Part shown: piece by piece, positions 10,283 through 22,200 of the stretch
Position numbering within the stretch: position 1 is the first letter of the stretch
How the letters are laid out: the number at the start of each line of letters is the position of its first letter
Origin: Colocasia esculenta
Lineage: Eukaryota > Streptophyta > Magnoliopsida > Alismatales > Araceae
Direction: 5' to 3'
NCBI GenBank assembly: GCA_014218235.1
Contig: CM024753.1
Span: 182,690,348-182,754,347 of the forward strand
Length of the DNA stretch: 64,000 nucleotides
Notes under the pieces: generated by a model
Told to the model about the DNA's origin: nothing
What the model saw: only the letters and a program-made list of their open reading frames with translations
The model's database searches: none
Translations under genes and position numbers: made by a program

Positions 10283-13200
10283 TCACAATTTACACATACC
10301 TAATTCCCTTCTGAGAGATGTAAATCTTTCTTCGGGCAAGGCTTTTGTGAAGATATCTGCTAACTGATTATTTGTGTCCATGAATGAAATTTATATATTA
10401 TCATTAGCTACATGATCACGAATAAAATGATATCTAACCTCAATGTGTTTGGTTCTTGAGTGTTGTACTGGGTTCTTGGTTAGGTTTATGGCACTAGTGT
10501 TGTCACACAACAGTGGGATAGACTTGATGTGCATTCCATAGTCCTCAAGCTGTTGCTTTATCCATAGGAGTTGTGTACAACAACTTCCAGCAGCCACGTA
10601 CTCAGCTTCAGCTGTTGAGAGTGCTACTGAATTTTGCTTCTTGGAGGACCAGGATATCAGACACCCTGCAAGGAATTGACAACAACCACTGGTGCTTTTT
10701 CTATCTAATTTGCATCCAGCATAGTCAGCATCAGAGTACCCTACTAAGTTTATTTCACATGATTTTGGATACCAAATACCTAGATCATGAGTTCTAGACA
10801 AGTATCTGAAAATTCTTTTAACACTAATTAAATGAGATTCTCTAGGATCTGCTTGATATCTAGCACACATGCATACACTAAATAGTATATCAGGTCTGCT
10901 GAAAGTTAAGTAAAGTAAAGAACCTATCATACCTCTGTAGATCTTCTGATCTACCTTCTTACCATCTTTATCACTGTCCATTCTTGTTGATGTGCTCATT
11001 GGTGTTGACAGTGGTTTGGAATTTTCGAATCCAAATTTCTTCAGGAGTTCCTTGGTGTATTTAGCTTGACAGATATGGGTGTCATCTCCTCCTTGCTTGA
11101 TTTGTAATCCAAGGAAGTAGTTCAGCTCCCCCATCATGCTCATCTCAAATTCTCCCTGTATGAGCTTTTCAAAGTACTTGCAAAGAGACTCATTAGTAGA
11201 TCCAAAAATTATGTCATCTACATAAATTTGAACAAGTAAAACGTGTTTGACCTTTGACTTTATAAAAAGGGTGCTATCTACTTGACCTCTACTGAAACCA
11301 TGGTTTAATAAAAAGAGCTAAGCCTTTCATACCAGGCTCTTGGTGCTTGCTTTAAACTATATAATGTCTTATGAAGTTTAAAAACATGATTTGGAAATTC
11401 TGTATCATCAAAACCTGGAGGCTATTCAACATACACTTCCTCCTTAATAAAACCATTTAAAAATACGGATTTAACATCCATTTGAAATAGCTTTAAATCT
11501 AGAGCAGATGCATATGCAAGTAAAATCCTAATAGCCTCAAGTCTAGCTACAGGAGCATAGGTTTCATCGAAATCAATGCCTTCCTCTTGGGAATAGCCCT
11601 GAGCTACCAATCTGGCCTTATTTTTTAAGATCACACCAGTTTCATCCAATTTATTTCTGAACACCCATTTGGTGCCAATAACTGGATGATCTGATGGTCT
11701 AGGAACAAGTGACCATACCTGGTTTCTCTTGAACTGATTCAGTTCATCTTGCATGGCTAAAATCCAAGATTCATCAGTAAGAGCTTCATTGACTGTCCTA
11801 GGCTCTATTTGAGAAACAAAAGCTAAGTAATCACAAGGGATTACATTACCTCTTGTTCTTACCCCTACAGTTGGATCACCAATGATGTTCTCAGGTGGGT
11901 GATCCTTCTTGTATCTCCATTCCTTTAGAAGATTTTCATGTGCAATATCTTGTTGTTGCATGTCTTCCAGAGGTGGATCATCCTTGTCTTCAATTGAGGT
12001 ATCCCTTAGTTTCTTGGACAATTCGTCTGCATCTTCATTGTCACTATCTTCTTCCTTTCTCAAGGAAGGGTTAGTCTCATCAAAAATAATATGCACAGAC
12101 TGTTCAATCAATAAGGTGCGTTTATTAAATATTCTATAGCCTTTGGGTTTGGAAGTATACCCCATGAAGATGCCTTCATCTGATTTGGCATCCAACTTAC
12201 CAATGTCTCTTTTCCGTTGTTGTGGATGAAGCATGGACATCCAAAAGTTCTGAAGTGACTGATCTTCGGTTTCTTCCCTTTGAACAACTCATAAGTTGTC
12301 TTCTTCAGAATTGACCTGATCATTACTCTATTAATGATGTAGCTTACTGTGTTTACTGCTTCAGCCCAGAAATACCTTGACAAATCATATTCTGACAGCA
12401 TTGTTCTTGCCATATCCAATAAAGTTCTATTTTTCCTCTCAGCAACTCCATTTTGCTGTGGTGTCCTTGGTGCTGAGAAGTTGTGCTCAATCCCTTGGTC
12501 ATCACAGAATTTTGTAAATCTTTCATTTTGAAATTCTCCTCCATGATATGACCGGATTCCAACAATGTAAAACTTCTTGTCTTTCTGAACTTTCCTGCTG
12601 AAGCTTACAAAGCTCTCAAAAGTAACATCTTTATGTTCCAAGAAGGAGACCCATGTAAATCTGGAATAATCATCGACAATAACAAACCCAAAATTCTTTC
12701 CTCCTAGACTCGTGGTTCTCATTGGCCCAAATAAATCCATATAAGGAGTTCTAAGGGTTTAGAGGTGGTTACCACAATATTTACTTGAAGGAACTCTTGG
12801 TATGCTTCCCTTTTGCACAAGGTTTGCAGATGCCATTCATTTTAGTGCTGACCTTTGGCAGACCTTCCACAAGACCTCTCTTTATAAGCTTGTTCATGCC
12901 ATCCAAACTACAATGACCCAGTCTTCTGTGCCACAACTCAGTTGACTGCTCTTTATTGGCTGCTAAGCAAATGTCTTGATCCTTGAGATCTTCAAGATAA
13001 AGCACATACAGGTTCTTTTCTCTGTTGGCTTCAAATATTATTGCTCCCTCCTTCAAGATACTGCACTTAGACTCTTGGAACTTAATTTGACGACCTCTGT
13101 CACAGAGCTGGTTGATGCTAATGAGATTATGCTTTAGCCATTTGATAAGCAACACATCTTCAATAACTATTTTTCCTTTATTGTTCACAGAACCACTGCC

Positions 13201-15126
13201 TATCACTGTTACTTTTCCGTTATCTCCATATGTAACAGTTCCTTCTTCATTTTGAAGAGAAGAGAATAGCTTTCGATTACTTGTCATATGCCTTGAGCAC
13301 CCACTGTCCATATACCATTTAGATGCTCGAAGATTGCCCTGAAATGAAAACATTAAGTTTTAGGTACCCAAGTTCTTTTGGGTCCTGATTGGTTAGTATC
13401 ACTGGTTTCCCTTTTTATTACCCATTTCTTATGTTTAGTTGGACATGTAGTTATAATATGTCCTAATTTGTTACAGTGACTGCAACAGGATAGTTTAGTT
13501 ACTTTTTCTATATATTTAAAGTTTGCTTTGTATGCTATGTCTTGTTCAGGTACAAATTTTGGAGTCGGGTATGTTTTAAGATATATTACTGTTTCTTCAT
13601 TACCAGGGGGTGTATAACCTAATCCACTTTTCTTCTTACCTGATCTTCTCGCACCTTTTAATATTAGGGAGTTTTTACCATTAGTGAATTTTTCTAATGT
13701 GCTAGATAACTGTATATTTTCATCTGTTAGTGTCTTAATTTCAGTTTTCAGTTGATCTGAGCTTGCTTGTTTTTCTAATTTAATTATTTATTCATTCTTA
13801 GCTTTTAGATCTTCACATAACAGTTCATTTCTCCTTTTAAGTTCAGTTATTTGGCTTTCCAATTGTTCATTTTCTGATTTTAGATCTGAGTTTGTGTTTT
13901 CTAGACAAATATTATTTTTCTTACTTACTTTTAATAGTTTGGTTACTTCTCTATATTTACTGTATAATTCGTTGAAGGCTTCTTCTAGATTATCGGAATC
14001 TGAACCATTACAAGAATCAAAGGATGAGTCAGAGGTTACCTTTTCTTCGGTATTTGCCATGAAGGCCAAGTTGGCTTCTTCCTCATCACTGGTTGAGCTT
14101 GACTCACTGTCTGAGTCACTGCTGTTGCTCCATGCTGCTGCCATAGCCTTCTTCTTATACTTCCTGAATTTTTTGGAGCTTTCTTTCTTTTTGAATTCAG
14201 GCTTCTTGAGTCTGGGACATTCTGCCTTGATATGTCCTAGCCTTTTGCATTCATAGCATATGGGCTCGCCCTTCTTCTGATCCTTTCCTTTTGGTTTCTT
14301 GAATTCCTTATTTCTCTTGAAGTGCCTTCTTCCAGACTGGAATTTCTTCTTCTTAGCAAGAATGCGCTGCAATCTTTTTGACAGCATAGCTTCTTCATCT
14401 TCGCAATCACTTGAGCTCTCATCTTCAGCTGATGACTCATCTGACCTGTCTTCTTCTGCTTTAAGAGCATTTGAATGTTTCTTTCTACTCGAGGACTCTC
14501 CTAATCTTTCCATATTTATTTCATGGGCCATAAGGGACCCAATGAGCTTTTCCAATGACATCCTTTTCAGATCATTAGCTTCCTCAATGGCTGTAACCTT
14601 GGGAGTCCATGAAGATGGTAGAGATCTAAGAATCTTTCTGACCATATCTCCTATTTCATAGGTCTTTCCTAGTCCGGCTAACCCATTTGTGATATCTGTA
14701 AATCTACTGAACATCTGGGTTATGGACTCACCTGATTGCATCTGGAATCTTTCATATTGGGTTGCAAGAATGTCAATTCTTGTCTCCTTCACCTTTTCTG
14801 TGCCTTCATAAGTGATCCTTAATTTTTCCCACATCTCTATTGTGGATTTGCAGGCTGATACTCTATTGAATTCTTTCTTGCTGAGGACACAGCACAAAAT
14901 GCTCTTGGCCTTACAATTTAAAGAGATTTTTTTTTCTGTCATCATCTGTCCACTGAGCTTTCTCATTTGTGACCAGGAGATTGCCTTCTTCCACTATTGA
15001 CCATATCTGATAGTCGTGACCTTGTAGAAAATACTCCATTCTAGTCTTCCAGTAAGTGTAGTATTATCCATCGAACAATGGTGGTCGGTTAACTGACTGA
15101 CCCTCGAAATGACCTTGGGCTGCCAT
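10283..15126 (-). pseudogene. Sirevirus gag-pol (gag, protease, integrase, RT, RNase H), broken
   Basis: Gag starts at 15126 (MAAQGHFEGQSV). It has a stop about 20 codons in and a frameshift in an A-run near 14935, then a UBN2-type gag body, CCHC knuckle CYECKRLGHIKAEC, acidic stretches, a stop near 13787, a second CCHC (CSHCNKLGHIITTC) and the WVPK motif. Protease has DSGC (near 13305) followed by the HHCC zinc-binding domain. Integrase (12108-12740) keeps the first Asp (VDDYS) and the Glu (VAERKN), but the second Asp of the DDE triad reads Tyr (RSYHGGEF). RT has a TAG at about 11420 and a frameshift near 11310. RNase H (10391-11143) has the DADYAG and AEAEY motifs, then an in-frame TAA and a short tail ending at 10283. 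Integrase plus RT should be inactive. Confidence 0.9.
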
Positions 15127-15176
15127 AGATCTTTACTCTTCAAATCGTTGGATCTTCTTCTTTGTCGAAGAGACTC

Positions 15177-15188
15177 TCTCTGATACCA
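15177..15188 (-). other. Primer binding site of the Sirevirus (initiator Met tRNA)
   Basis: TGGTATCAGAGA on the minus strand, two bases from the 5' LTR end, complementary to the 3' end of plant initiator tRNA-Met. Confidence 0.9.
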
Positions 15189-15190
15189 CT

Positions 15191-17027
15191 TGTTGCCCAG
15201 TTGACGAGCCCAGAGGGAGGGTGAATGGGTCTTTTATAAAATTATTTGATTAGTACCTGTACTTAAAACATTCACACAAGGACGGTCTTCGATGAAGGTT
15301 AGTGAAAGTTAGAATAAACAACAAATGCACACACAGAAAATCAATCACACAATACACAGAGTTTATCCTGGTTCGGACCTCCTATCCTTAAGAGTCCTAC
15401 GTCCAGTCCCTGAGCAATAACTCAGGATTTCACTATTTAAGGTACATTCCCCTTATGGACACTACAACACCCAGCTCAGTTGGTCTTCCTTCACATGAAG
15501 GGAACTACAACACCCTGGATCCCCACCAGGTCTTCCTTCACAATAGAAGGGAACACAACACCCTGGATCCCCACCAGATCTTCCTTCACACACGAAGGGA
15601 ACACACCCTGGATTCAACCAGGTCTTCCTTCACACCAGAAGGGAACAGGCACAAGACAAGAATAAGCAGGAAAACAAGCCCCTAGATCAAGCTTTAGCAA
15701 GACAAGATCTGAAGCTACTAGCACTGAGAGCAAATAATCTAAACAAGGCACTCTCTCAGAACTACACTGGCTCTCTTATGATTTCTATTACAGCACAGAG
15801 AGCAAAGAGCTAAAGACACACTAGAATTGAATTCTTGGCTCTCGGATTCTTTTCAAAAGATCTACAAATGCTTGTAGTATTCGATGGTAAGTTTCTCTCT
15901 TCTATATGTTTCTTCTGGAGCTGCTATCTTGTATTTATATCTCCAATTTGTAATGTAGTCGTTGAAGTAACCGTTGTCTCTTTGTTTGATAGACGTTAGA
16001 CTGTTTGAAACTTGGAAGCTTCTAGTCAACATACTTTTATCCATTTGTGCACGCAAAGAGATAGGATATTCTGGCGTCTATATGGTCCAACGTTGTATGA
16101 CAGAATGTCTTTAGGACCCTGCATATATTAAATGCTAGAACAGTAGACAGCTAGGCTGTCTCTTGTTGTCAGTAAACGTTGATGTGAATATTCACCAAAA
16201 TAGTAATGCCAAATAGCTTGTTCTAAAAGATACACACAGAGTAAGCATAATGGTAGACGTGATCATCTGCATGCATGCAGAGATACGTTCAGTCTATATT
16301 TAATGCAAAGCTGTCATAAAGATATGGAGAAGATTTTGACTTTTCAACGCGTTCAGAAATAAGATAAATATCAAGTCGATATAAAACATAAAGTCGATGC
16401 ATATATGACTTATGAAATCGTTATGATCAAGTGTTTATTGAAGAAATCATTATAGAAAGCAAATCGTTGTGAGCTTTGAAGAAATCGTTGCGCAAAGCAA
16501 ATCGTTATGAGCGCTAAAGAAATCGTTATGAGCGCTAAAGAAATCGTTGCACAAAGCAAATCGTTATGAGAGCTAAAGAAATCGTTATGGGCGCTAAAGA
16601 AATCGTTGCGCAAGGCAAATCGTTATGAGCGCTAAAGAAATCGTTGCGCAAAGCAAATCGTTATGAGCGCTAAAGAAATCGTTGCGACGAGCAAATCGTT
16701 ACGACGTCTTAAAAAATCGTTGTGATGACTTAAGGAATCGTTGTGGTATCGATTTCTTAACAAATCGATGAGATCACTTACAGAATCGATGTGGAAGGTA
16801 AATCGATGTGATTTTCAACAGAAGTCAATGTGGACTTAGAAATATCATCTGATTTTGTTAATACTTTAGAAGAGTAATACTTACCAATATTGGCTTGTTT
16901 GTCCTTGGTGTATTTCCTGTACTTAGACTTCATAGAATATGTGTTAGATAACTTTTGATAGAATTTTGTTAATCACCAAAATAAATATGTAATTAATTAA
17001 AATTATATGGTGACAGACTGATCATCA
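15191..17027 (-). repeat. 5' LTR of the Sirevirus (right copy)
   Basis: 1837 bp, TGTTG to ATCA in plus-strand reading, followed by TAAAT (17028-17032). It shares both minisatellites with the other LTR, with fewer units, and lacks the hAT-like insert. Confidence 0.92.
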
Positions 17028-17650
17028 TAAATTAATTAAGAGATGATACAAATGATAGTAATTATAGTTTAATTTTTTAAATTAATTTTTTATCAAGTAA
17101 AAATTATCTCAAAAATCAATAGGTCGACTTAATCTCAACATCTATGGATCAATAATTCTTGATATTTTATATTTTTAAAATCAGTATATTTTTCTAGTAA
17201 TTATGATGACTTCAAGTTTGACTTATTTTTGGAACCGAATGTCGTCCTGTTGAAGTGCACACAATCAAAGATAATATCAGAATTATATTAATAATATAAC
17301 AATATTATAAAATTAAAGATAATTATATTTTATATAAGTGATCATGTTTTACATATAATTTACTATCTCTTTTACTTTTTTAGTGTCATATTAATATTTT
17401 ATTATACATTTTAAGACGTTACAGTTTTGTTTCTATTTTCGAATTCTTGGTGTTGATATTAATGGAATACATTGGTCATATCATGAACAACTTTCATGAA
17501 GAGTCCAAAGATTAGATCACCCTCATTTTGGTTGTAGAGAGGCCGCACTTATTGCTAATTTTTGGATCGCGATATGAGATAGAAGGTCAAGAATAATCTA
17601 CTGTATCTTTAAGCACATATATTCATTTGATGTGATTCTAATTGGAACTA
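17028..17650. repeat. Family D repeat, right half
   Basis: It continues the sequence interrupted at 3715 and matches 47350-47970 of copy B, including the GACGTTACAGTTTTG and CTTTCATGAAGAG segments. Similarity stops near 17650 (after ATTCTAATTGGAACT), so this copy is truncated. Confidence 0.7.
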
Positions 17651-17929
17651 GTGTTGGACGATTTTCCTTCACTTGTTAGTACTTTTTTTAGTGTTGTTGT
17701 TGTTATTTACTCCTGTTACATATCTTGTTAGACTGGTCTGTTAGCCCTTCCGGGTCTCCAGGCCCGTGGACTGCAGTGCCGATGGTCGGATCCTTGGTGG
17801 GAGCCGGGGTTCGGGCGTCGGGGCCGTTACATTCCCTTTGTTGGCCATTCCTGCAATAAAGGCAAGAGATTAGTCCTCGGAAGGCATTGGTGACAACAAA
17901 AGGGAGACATTAGCATTTTAGAACTTCAT

Positions 17930-18792
17930 GAGCGTCGTCAATGAGCTTGAAAAGCTCCTCGGATGGGTTGTACAGGTCGGGCCCCTCCACTACCTATAAT
18001 GATTCAAAGTCCAAGAGCTCGGCCTTGGTGAAGTGGGAAGGATCTCGGAAGTATTTGTCCTTGATATTCACTATCGACCAGGTGGTCGGGAAGGGCCAAC
18101 CGGAAGGGTAGTGAATGAAGAATAAACTTCTCTTCCAGTTGTGGATGGAGGAGAGAGATCGGTTGAGGATCTACTGACTAGTCCGAGCTACAAAATACAG
18201 TCAATCCCCGAAGGCTTTCACGGAGAAGCAAAAGAAAAAAAGGTGAATGGTCAACTTGACTTTGGCAAGGGCGCAAACTACCAAAAAGTCGACAACCGAC
18301 CTCCAAGAGTTGGAGGTTAGCTGCAAAGGAGCGGCTCCTAACTTAAGGAGAAGAAGAATGATGAAAGGGGGTAAAGGATATTGGAAGCCACCTCAAACAA
18401 CTTCAGTATATACACAGAAGCTGAGCTCCATCGAATGATGGGCTCGGATGCCATCATGGACCAACAAGGTCGTCCCTTCAGGGAAACTGAGACCTAGGTG
18501 TGTTCCTACCCACTTGAAGTTCTCGGTTTCAATGTCAAATGCATGTCGGCCATAGAATCGGTCTGACAACATTCCCTCGAGGTGTGTGCAGAATGTTTAT
18601 GGGGAACGTAGGACCCAAAGGTAACCTTGGGGTCTCTAGGGACTGGTCCAAGACTTCTACGATGACCTCCGACATGGAGTTGTCGGAGGGACCCACAGGA
18701 ATGAACATCCTCTCGGATGGACAAAAAGGCGTTGCGACATGTGACGAGGAAGAGTATTCGAAGGAAGAAGAACTAGAGGAAGCTGAGCTCAT
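17930..18792 (-). pseudogene. Antisense ORF of the Tat-like element (PF04195-like), broken
   Basis: The ATG at 18792 opens a Ser-rich N-terminus (MSSASSSSSSFEYSSSS). After a frame change near 18540 it continues with FKWVGTHLGLSFPEG, HHSMELSF, then LKLGAAPLQLTSNSWRS and WPFPTTWSIVNIKDKYFRD, the pattern of the putative gypsy-type transposon domain. In-frame stops are near 18392, 18200 and 17990. I recognise the family by pattern; its molecular function is not established. Confidence 0.6.
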
Positions 18793-18940
18793 GGCTTAAT
18801 TCTGGAAGAAGCAAGCGAAAGAGAAACGATGAGGGAGCTCGATCGAGCACCAAAGAAGCAAGCACGTCGGAACGTCAGCTAGTTGTCTGATTGAAGCTTG
18901 CGCGCGGAAGCAAGGGTGACTTTTCGGTAGCATACCCTAC

Positions 18941-18950
18941 AATTTATAGT
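18941..18950 (-). promoter_or_regulatory. TATA-like box for the antisense ORF
   Basis: ACTATAAATT on the minus strand, about 150 bp upstream of the antisense ORF start at 18792. It suggests an own promoter running opposite to the LTR promoter. Confidence 0.4.
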
Positions 18951-19384
18951 GCCCAGGGTCTAAACAGATCCAACGATTGGGGTTCATCATCTTCAGCAAG
19001 ATTGCACCACATGGCGGACCTAGATTGGCTACCAAGTGTCGCCTTGGATTCCGACCAGCGCGATTGGCGAGGAGCGCCATGATGGTGCATGGGAGTCGAT
19101 GTGGCGACGCAACCGTCGGCGTCACAGCCAAAGCAACCTGGCGGTACGGCACGGTGCAGGCCGACGCTGATAGCCTGGCGGTACGACGCGAAGCAGGCCG
19201 GTGCTGACAACTTGGCGATGCGATGCGCAGAAGACCAAGTGGGATGGCACAGCCATGTGGCAAGTCACATGTCTTCGACTAAGTAATTCCAGACAACAGC
19301 TTCACCTCAGCTCATTGGAGCGGACCAACGTGAACCTAGGGAGCCAATGACACAGGGAGTTCTCGCAGGTCGGCTAGAGCCTTA

Positions 19385-19719
19385 TAGGGTGTTTGGTTGC
19401 ACTTTTTTAGCAGTTTTCTCTCTTAAATTTAAAAAAGAAAGAGGAGAAACATCTTAACATGTTTGGTAAGCAATTTTGTTTTTTAAAGTGAAAATTTTAC
19501 CATGTACAAATCTCTCTCAAAATAAAAACAAGTCATAACCTGTTTTTTTTTTTTAAATTACACTCACAGCTCTCTCCTTCCCCCTCCTTCCCGTCCCTCT
19601 CCCCCCCCCTCCCGTCTCCCCCCCCCTTCCTGTCTCCCCCCACCCGCCGGCATCCCCCCCACCCACCGGCGTCACCCCCCCTTCCCGTCTCCCCCCCCCC
19701 CCTCCCGCCCTCCGCCCAG

Positions 19720-19750
<31 letters not shown>

Positions 19751-20280
19751 CCCAGCCCCACCCGCCCTCCCCTGCGCCCCCGCCCCGGAACCACCCCCCC
19801 TCCCGCCCTCCGCCCAGCCCCCCGCCCCGGAACCCCCCCCCCCCCCCCGCCCTCACCCTAGCCCTCCGCCCAGCCCCAACCGCCGCCCCCCTCCTGCCTC
19901 CTCCCTGCGCCCCGGAACCGCCGCCCCCCTTTTGCCTCCGCCCTGTCCCCCCCGCGCCCCAGAACCGCCGCCCCCCCTCCTGCCTCCGCCCTGCGCCCCC
20001 CGCGCCCCGGAACCGCCGCCCCCCCTCCTGCCTTCGCCCTGCGCCCCCAGGCCCCTCGCCCCAGAACCCCCACCAACCCCCCCCCCCCCCTCGCGGAACA
20101 CCCGCCCCCTCCCGTCCTTCGCCCCCCAAACACATCAATATTAATTTTAAAAGTTTTGATATTTTTACCAAACAGATAACGTCACATTTTTACAATTTTA
20201 ATTTTAAAATTAAAAATAAATACAACATAAATTTTTAAGTAGAAATAGTTCTATTTTTTAAATTGTTCCCAAACACCCTA
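19385..20280. mobile_element. Tourist/PIF-like element with C-rich minisatellite core
   Basis: The ends are TAGGGTGTTTGGTTGCA and TGTTCCCAAACACCCTA (inverted repeat GGGTGTTTGG), flanked by TTA on both sides (19382-19384, 20281-20283), the usual PIF/Harbinger target. It lies inside the Tat-like LTR region. The centre (19600-20130) is not AT-rich MITE DNA but C-rich tandem sequence. No transposase is seen. Confidence 0.65.
19600..20130. repeat. C-rich minisatellite
   Basis: Long C runs alternate with a unit of about 45 bp (CTCCTGCCTCCGCCCTGCGCC then CGCGCCCCGGAACCGCC) that is clearest at 19900-20060. The minus strand is strongly G-rich with many G3+ runs. Frames read as Gly/Arg-rich or Pro-rich protein and are artefacts. 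Confidence 0.85.
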
Positions 20281-20673
20281 TTAACTCAGCCGACCTCCCA
20301 GTATAAGAGTCATCGTTCTGATGAGGCTTGGATCAGAGATCGTCTAGGCCAACGACTCAGGTCTATTAGACCGACCTCTTCACGCTCCTTGGCTGATAAC
20401 CAAAGCTTGGCCAAGGACGAGGCTTACCTGGCTTGACCATGACCGACACAGAGTGTGACGTGTCCACAAGATTCTCAAGAACGTGGCTCGCATAATGGAC
20501 GGAGCATTAACCAATGAGGTAATGGCCTAGGATCGTGCGCCCAGTAATTGTGGCCATTAAGACCACGATCTGGACGATCTGTCATGGCAGTTACAACCAC
20601 GATCTGTCGACAATCACGAAGATCAGCCATGGGATTCACGGGGTTGTCCAACTGTTCCACGGATAACCTGATC

Positions 20674-20681
20674 CTATAAAA
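20674..20681 (+). promoter_or_regulatory. LTR TATA box (Tat-like element)
   Basis: CTATAAAA in the plus orientation, followed about 80 nt later by the GAGCGTCGGAGTG segment often seen near gypsy LTR transcription starts. Confidence 0.55.
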
Positions 20682-20989
20682 GAGGCAGACACTCCACATA
20701 AGCAGATAGGCAGTTTGACTCCCTAGACTAAGCCATTCTGCTCGGCAAGCAACTGACTTGAGCGTCGGAGTGTCTTCTCGCTGAGGCTTCTCGTTAGACT
20801 TTGCAAGTCAGGTCGAGAGTTCGGAGCACGAGTCCCGCGTCGGCTAAGCAGACCTCGGCAAGGTCATCCTCGGCTTAGTCGTCTCGACTCAGACACATCG
20901 ACCAGTTCAGCTCAGCGGTAATCTCAACCTGAGTCAACCCTGGTTACATTCCATAACAAAAAGATATAGTAAACAAGAACAGGGCCAAA

Positions 20990-22200
20990 GTTTAGATATG
21001 TTTATGATGCATATTTGGAGAAGTTGGAAAATGAGGGACTATCTGACCAAGTATATCCCCTCAACATCTATCTCAAATAGCTTTACATTGAATCTTTTGA
21101 ACGTATGGCAGAAGTCTGGAGACAAAGGTATGTCTTGGTTAAAGGAGTAAATGAGGATATGCACAGAGGTGTCTGAGGCTCAGTGAAGTATAATGAATTT
21201 ATGTCATGTGCTCGGCAGAGGCTCCCGAGGCCTATAACGCAGTTTGAGGAAGACGCTGAAGCAGAGTTCTATAATCACAAGCTAATTACATCAGTATTCA
21301 AGGAGAGAGATCTGCCAAGAACATATCTGTCTTCCTCACTCTTCCGGAAGGAAAGCGCATGCTTTACTTCTACATTGCGTATTATGACTCCCAACTCCCA
21401 CCTTTCAGTCCTCATGATCCGGAGAATAATCCTTTTATCAATCCTCACTCAATTCCCTAAACTTGTGAACGTTCTTTTCTTATCTTTCTATCTTATTGTT
21501 CTTATTTCAGCTGACCTTTACCTTTTATCCATTTACCATTTTTCATCAATGCAATCCTTTGGATCTTTTCATCTATGCTTGCACTGTTAGTTTGGTTCAG
21601 ACATGTTCCAATCTTCTTGTGTTTTGACAAAAAGACGGAGTTTGTTGATTATACATGTTTGATATGCATGTTCTAATATTCTGATTCATATATGAATAAA
21701 TATCTATCATCAAATTTTTGTTCATAACTAATATAGGTTCATTCATTTTTTTTTGTCAATTACACAAAAAAAGGGAGAATGTTGCAAGTTACATACTATA
21801 GTACAACCTTCGAAATATTTGTTTTAAATGATTAACAAAACACATGTATTAATCTATGCAAAAAGTCTTGTACTCCAGAAAGATTTATATTGTGCGACTA
21901 AATGTTTTTCATTATCCTATTCAATCATTGATTATGTCCCAACAAAATTGTTCAATAATCAATTACATACTATTTTAAAGCATCAATCATCTAAGTGCAT
22001 GATTCTATAATTGATCTGTCTTATTTCAAGTATTCAATAATCATTTATATTGTATTTTGACATTCAACAATCGACGAAATCCACACTCGATAATCAATTA
22101 TGTTTTGATTTCTCATTCGACAACAGATTAAAAGTTCCCTAAATCCACACAATAGAGATCAATAATCGATTGGGTTTTGACTTCAGAAACTTTTCTATGT
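20990..22200 (+). mobile_element. Truncated 3' end of a Sirevirus-type element (extra-ORF remnant, PPT, LTR start)
   Basis: 20990-21450 reads as a broken protein with LPEGKRMLYFYIA-type coherence in one frame. It is followed by two PPT-like blocks (ACAAAAAGACGGAG near 21630 and AAAAAAAGGGAGAA at 21766-21779) and LTR-like DNA starting TGTTGCAAG at 21780. The LTR end cannot be set; CAATAATCGAT-type short repeats run to about 22170. Assignment is inferred from this layout only. Confidence 0.4.
21766..21779 (+). other. Polypurine tract next to an LTR start
   Basis: AAAAAAAGGGAGAA directly before TGTTGCAAG, the same layout as the Sirevirus PPT/LTR junction at 6137. Confidence 0.5.

Larger units (their letters stand above)
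3716..17027 (-). mobile_element. Sirevirus-type Ty1/copia LTR retrotransposon, 13.3 kb, degenerate
   Basis: Two LTRs beginning TGTTG and ending ATCA (in plus-strand reading) are flanked by the 5-bp target duplication TAAAT (3711-3715 and 17028-17032). Read on the minus strand the order is 5' LTR (15191-17027), initiator-Met-type PBS, gag with CCHC knuckles, protease, integrase, RT, RNase H, an extra env-like frame, PPTs and 3' LTR (3716-6136). LTRs longer than 1 kb, a frame downstream of RNase H and more than one PPT-like motif are Sirevirus traits. All long frames carry stops or frameshifts, so it is probably not autonomous now. The 3' LTR contains a later hAT-like insertion. Confidence 0.9.
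17727..20965 (+). mobile_element. 3' end of a Tat-like Ty3/gypsy retrotransposon (antisense ORF plus LTR)
   Basis: A minus-strand frame of the putative gypsy-type transposon class (PF04195-like) is followed by plus-strand LTR-like DNA with a TATA box (20674) and a GACTTGAGCGTCGGAGTG segment, ending about ...CCATAACA at 20965. An antisense ORF between pol and the 3' LTR is known from Tat/Retand-type elements. The LTR start and a PPT could not be fixed, and no pol is present, so the element is truncated on its left. Confidence 0.5.

Noticed and set aside
19533..20171. Long Gly/Arg-rich minus-strand frame and Pro-rich plus-strand frames
   Set aside because: They arise from the C-rich minisatellite; all frames over such DNA stay open and show no domain or start context.
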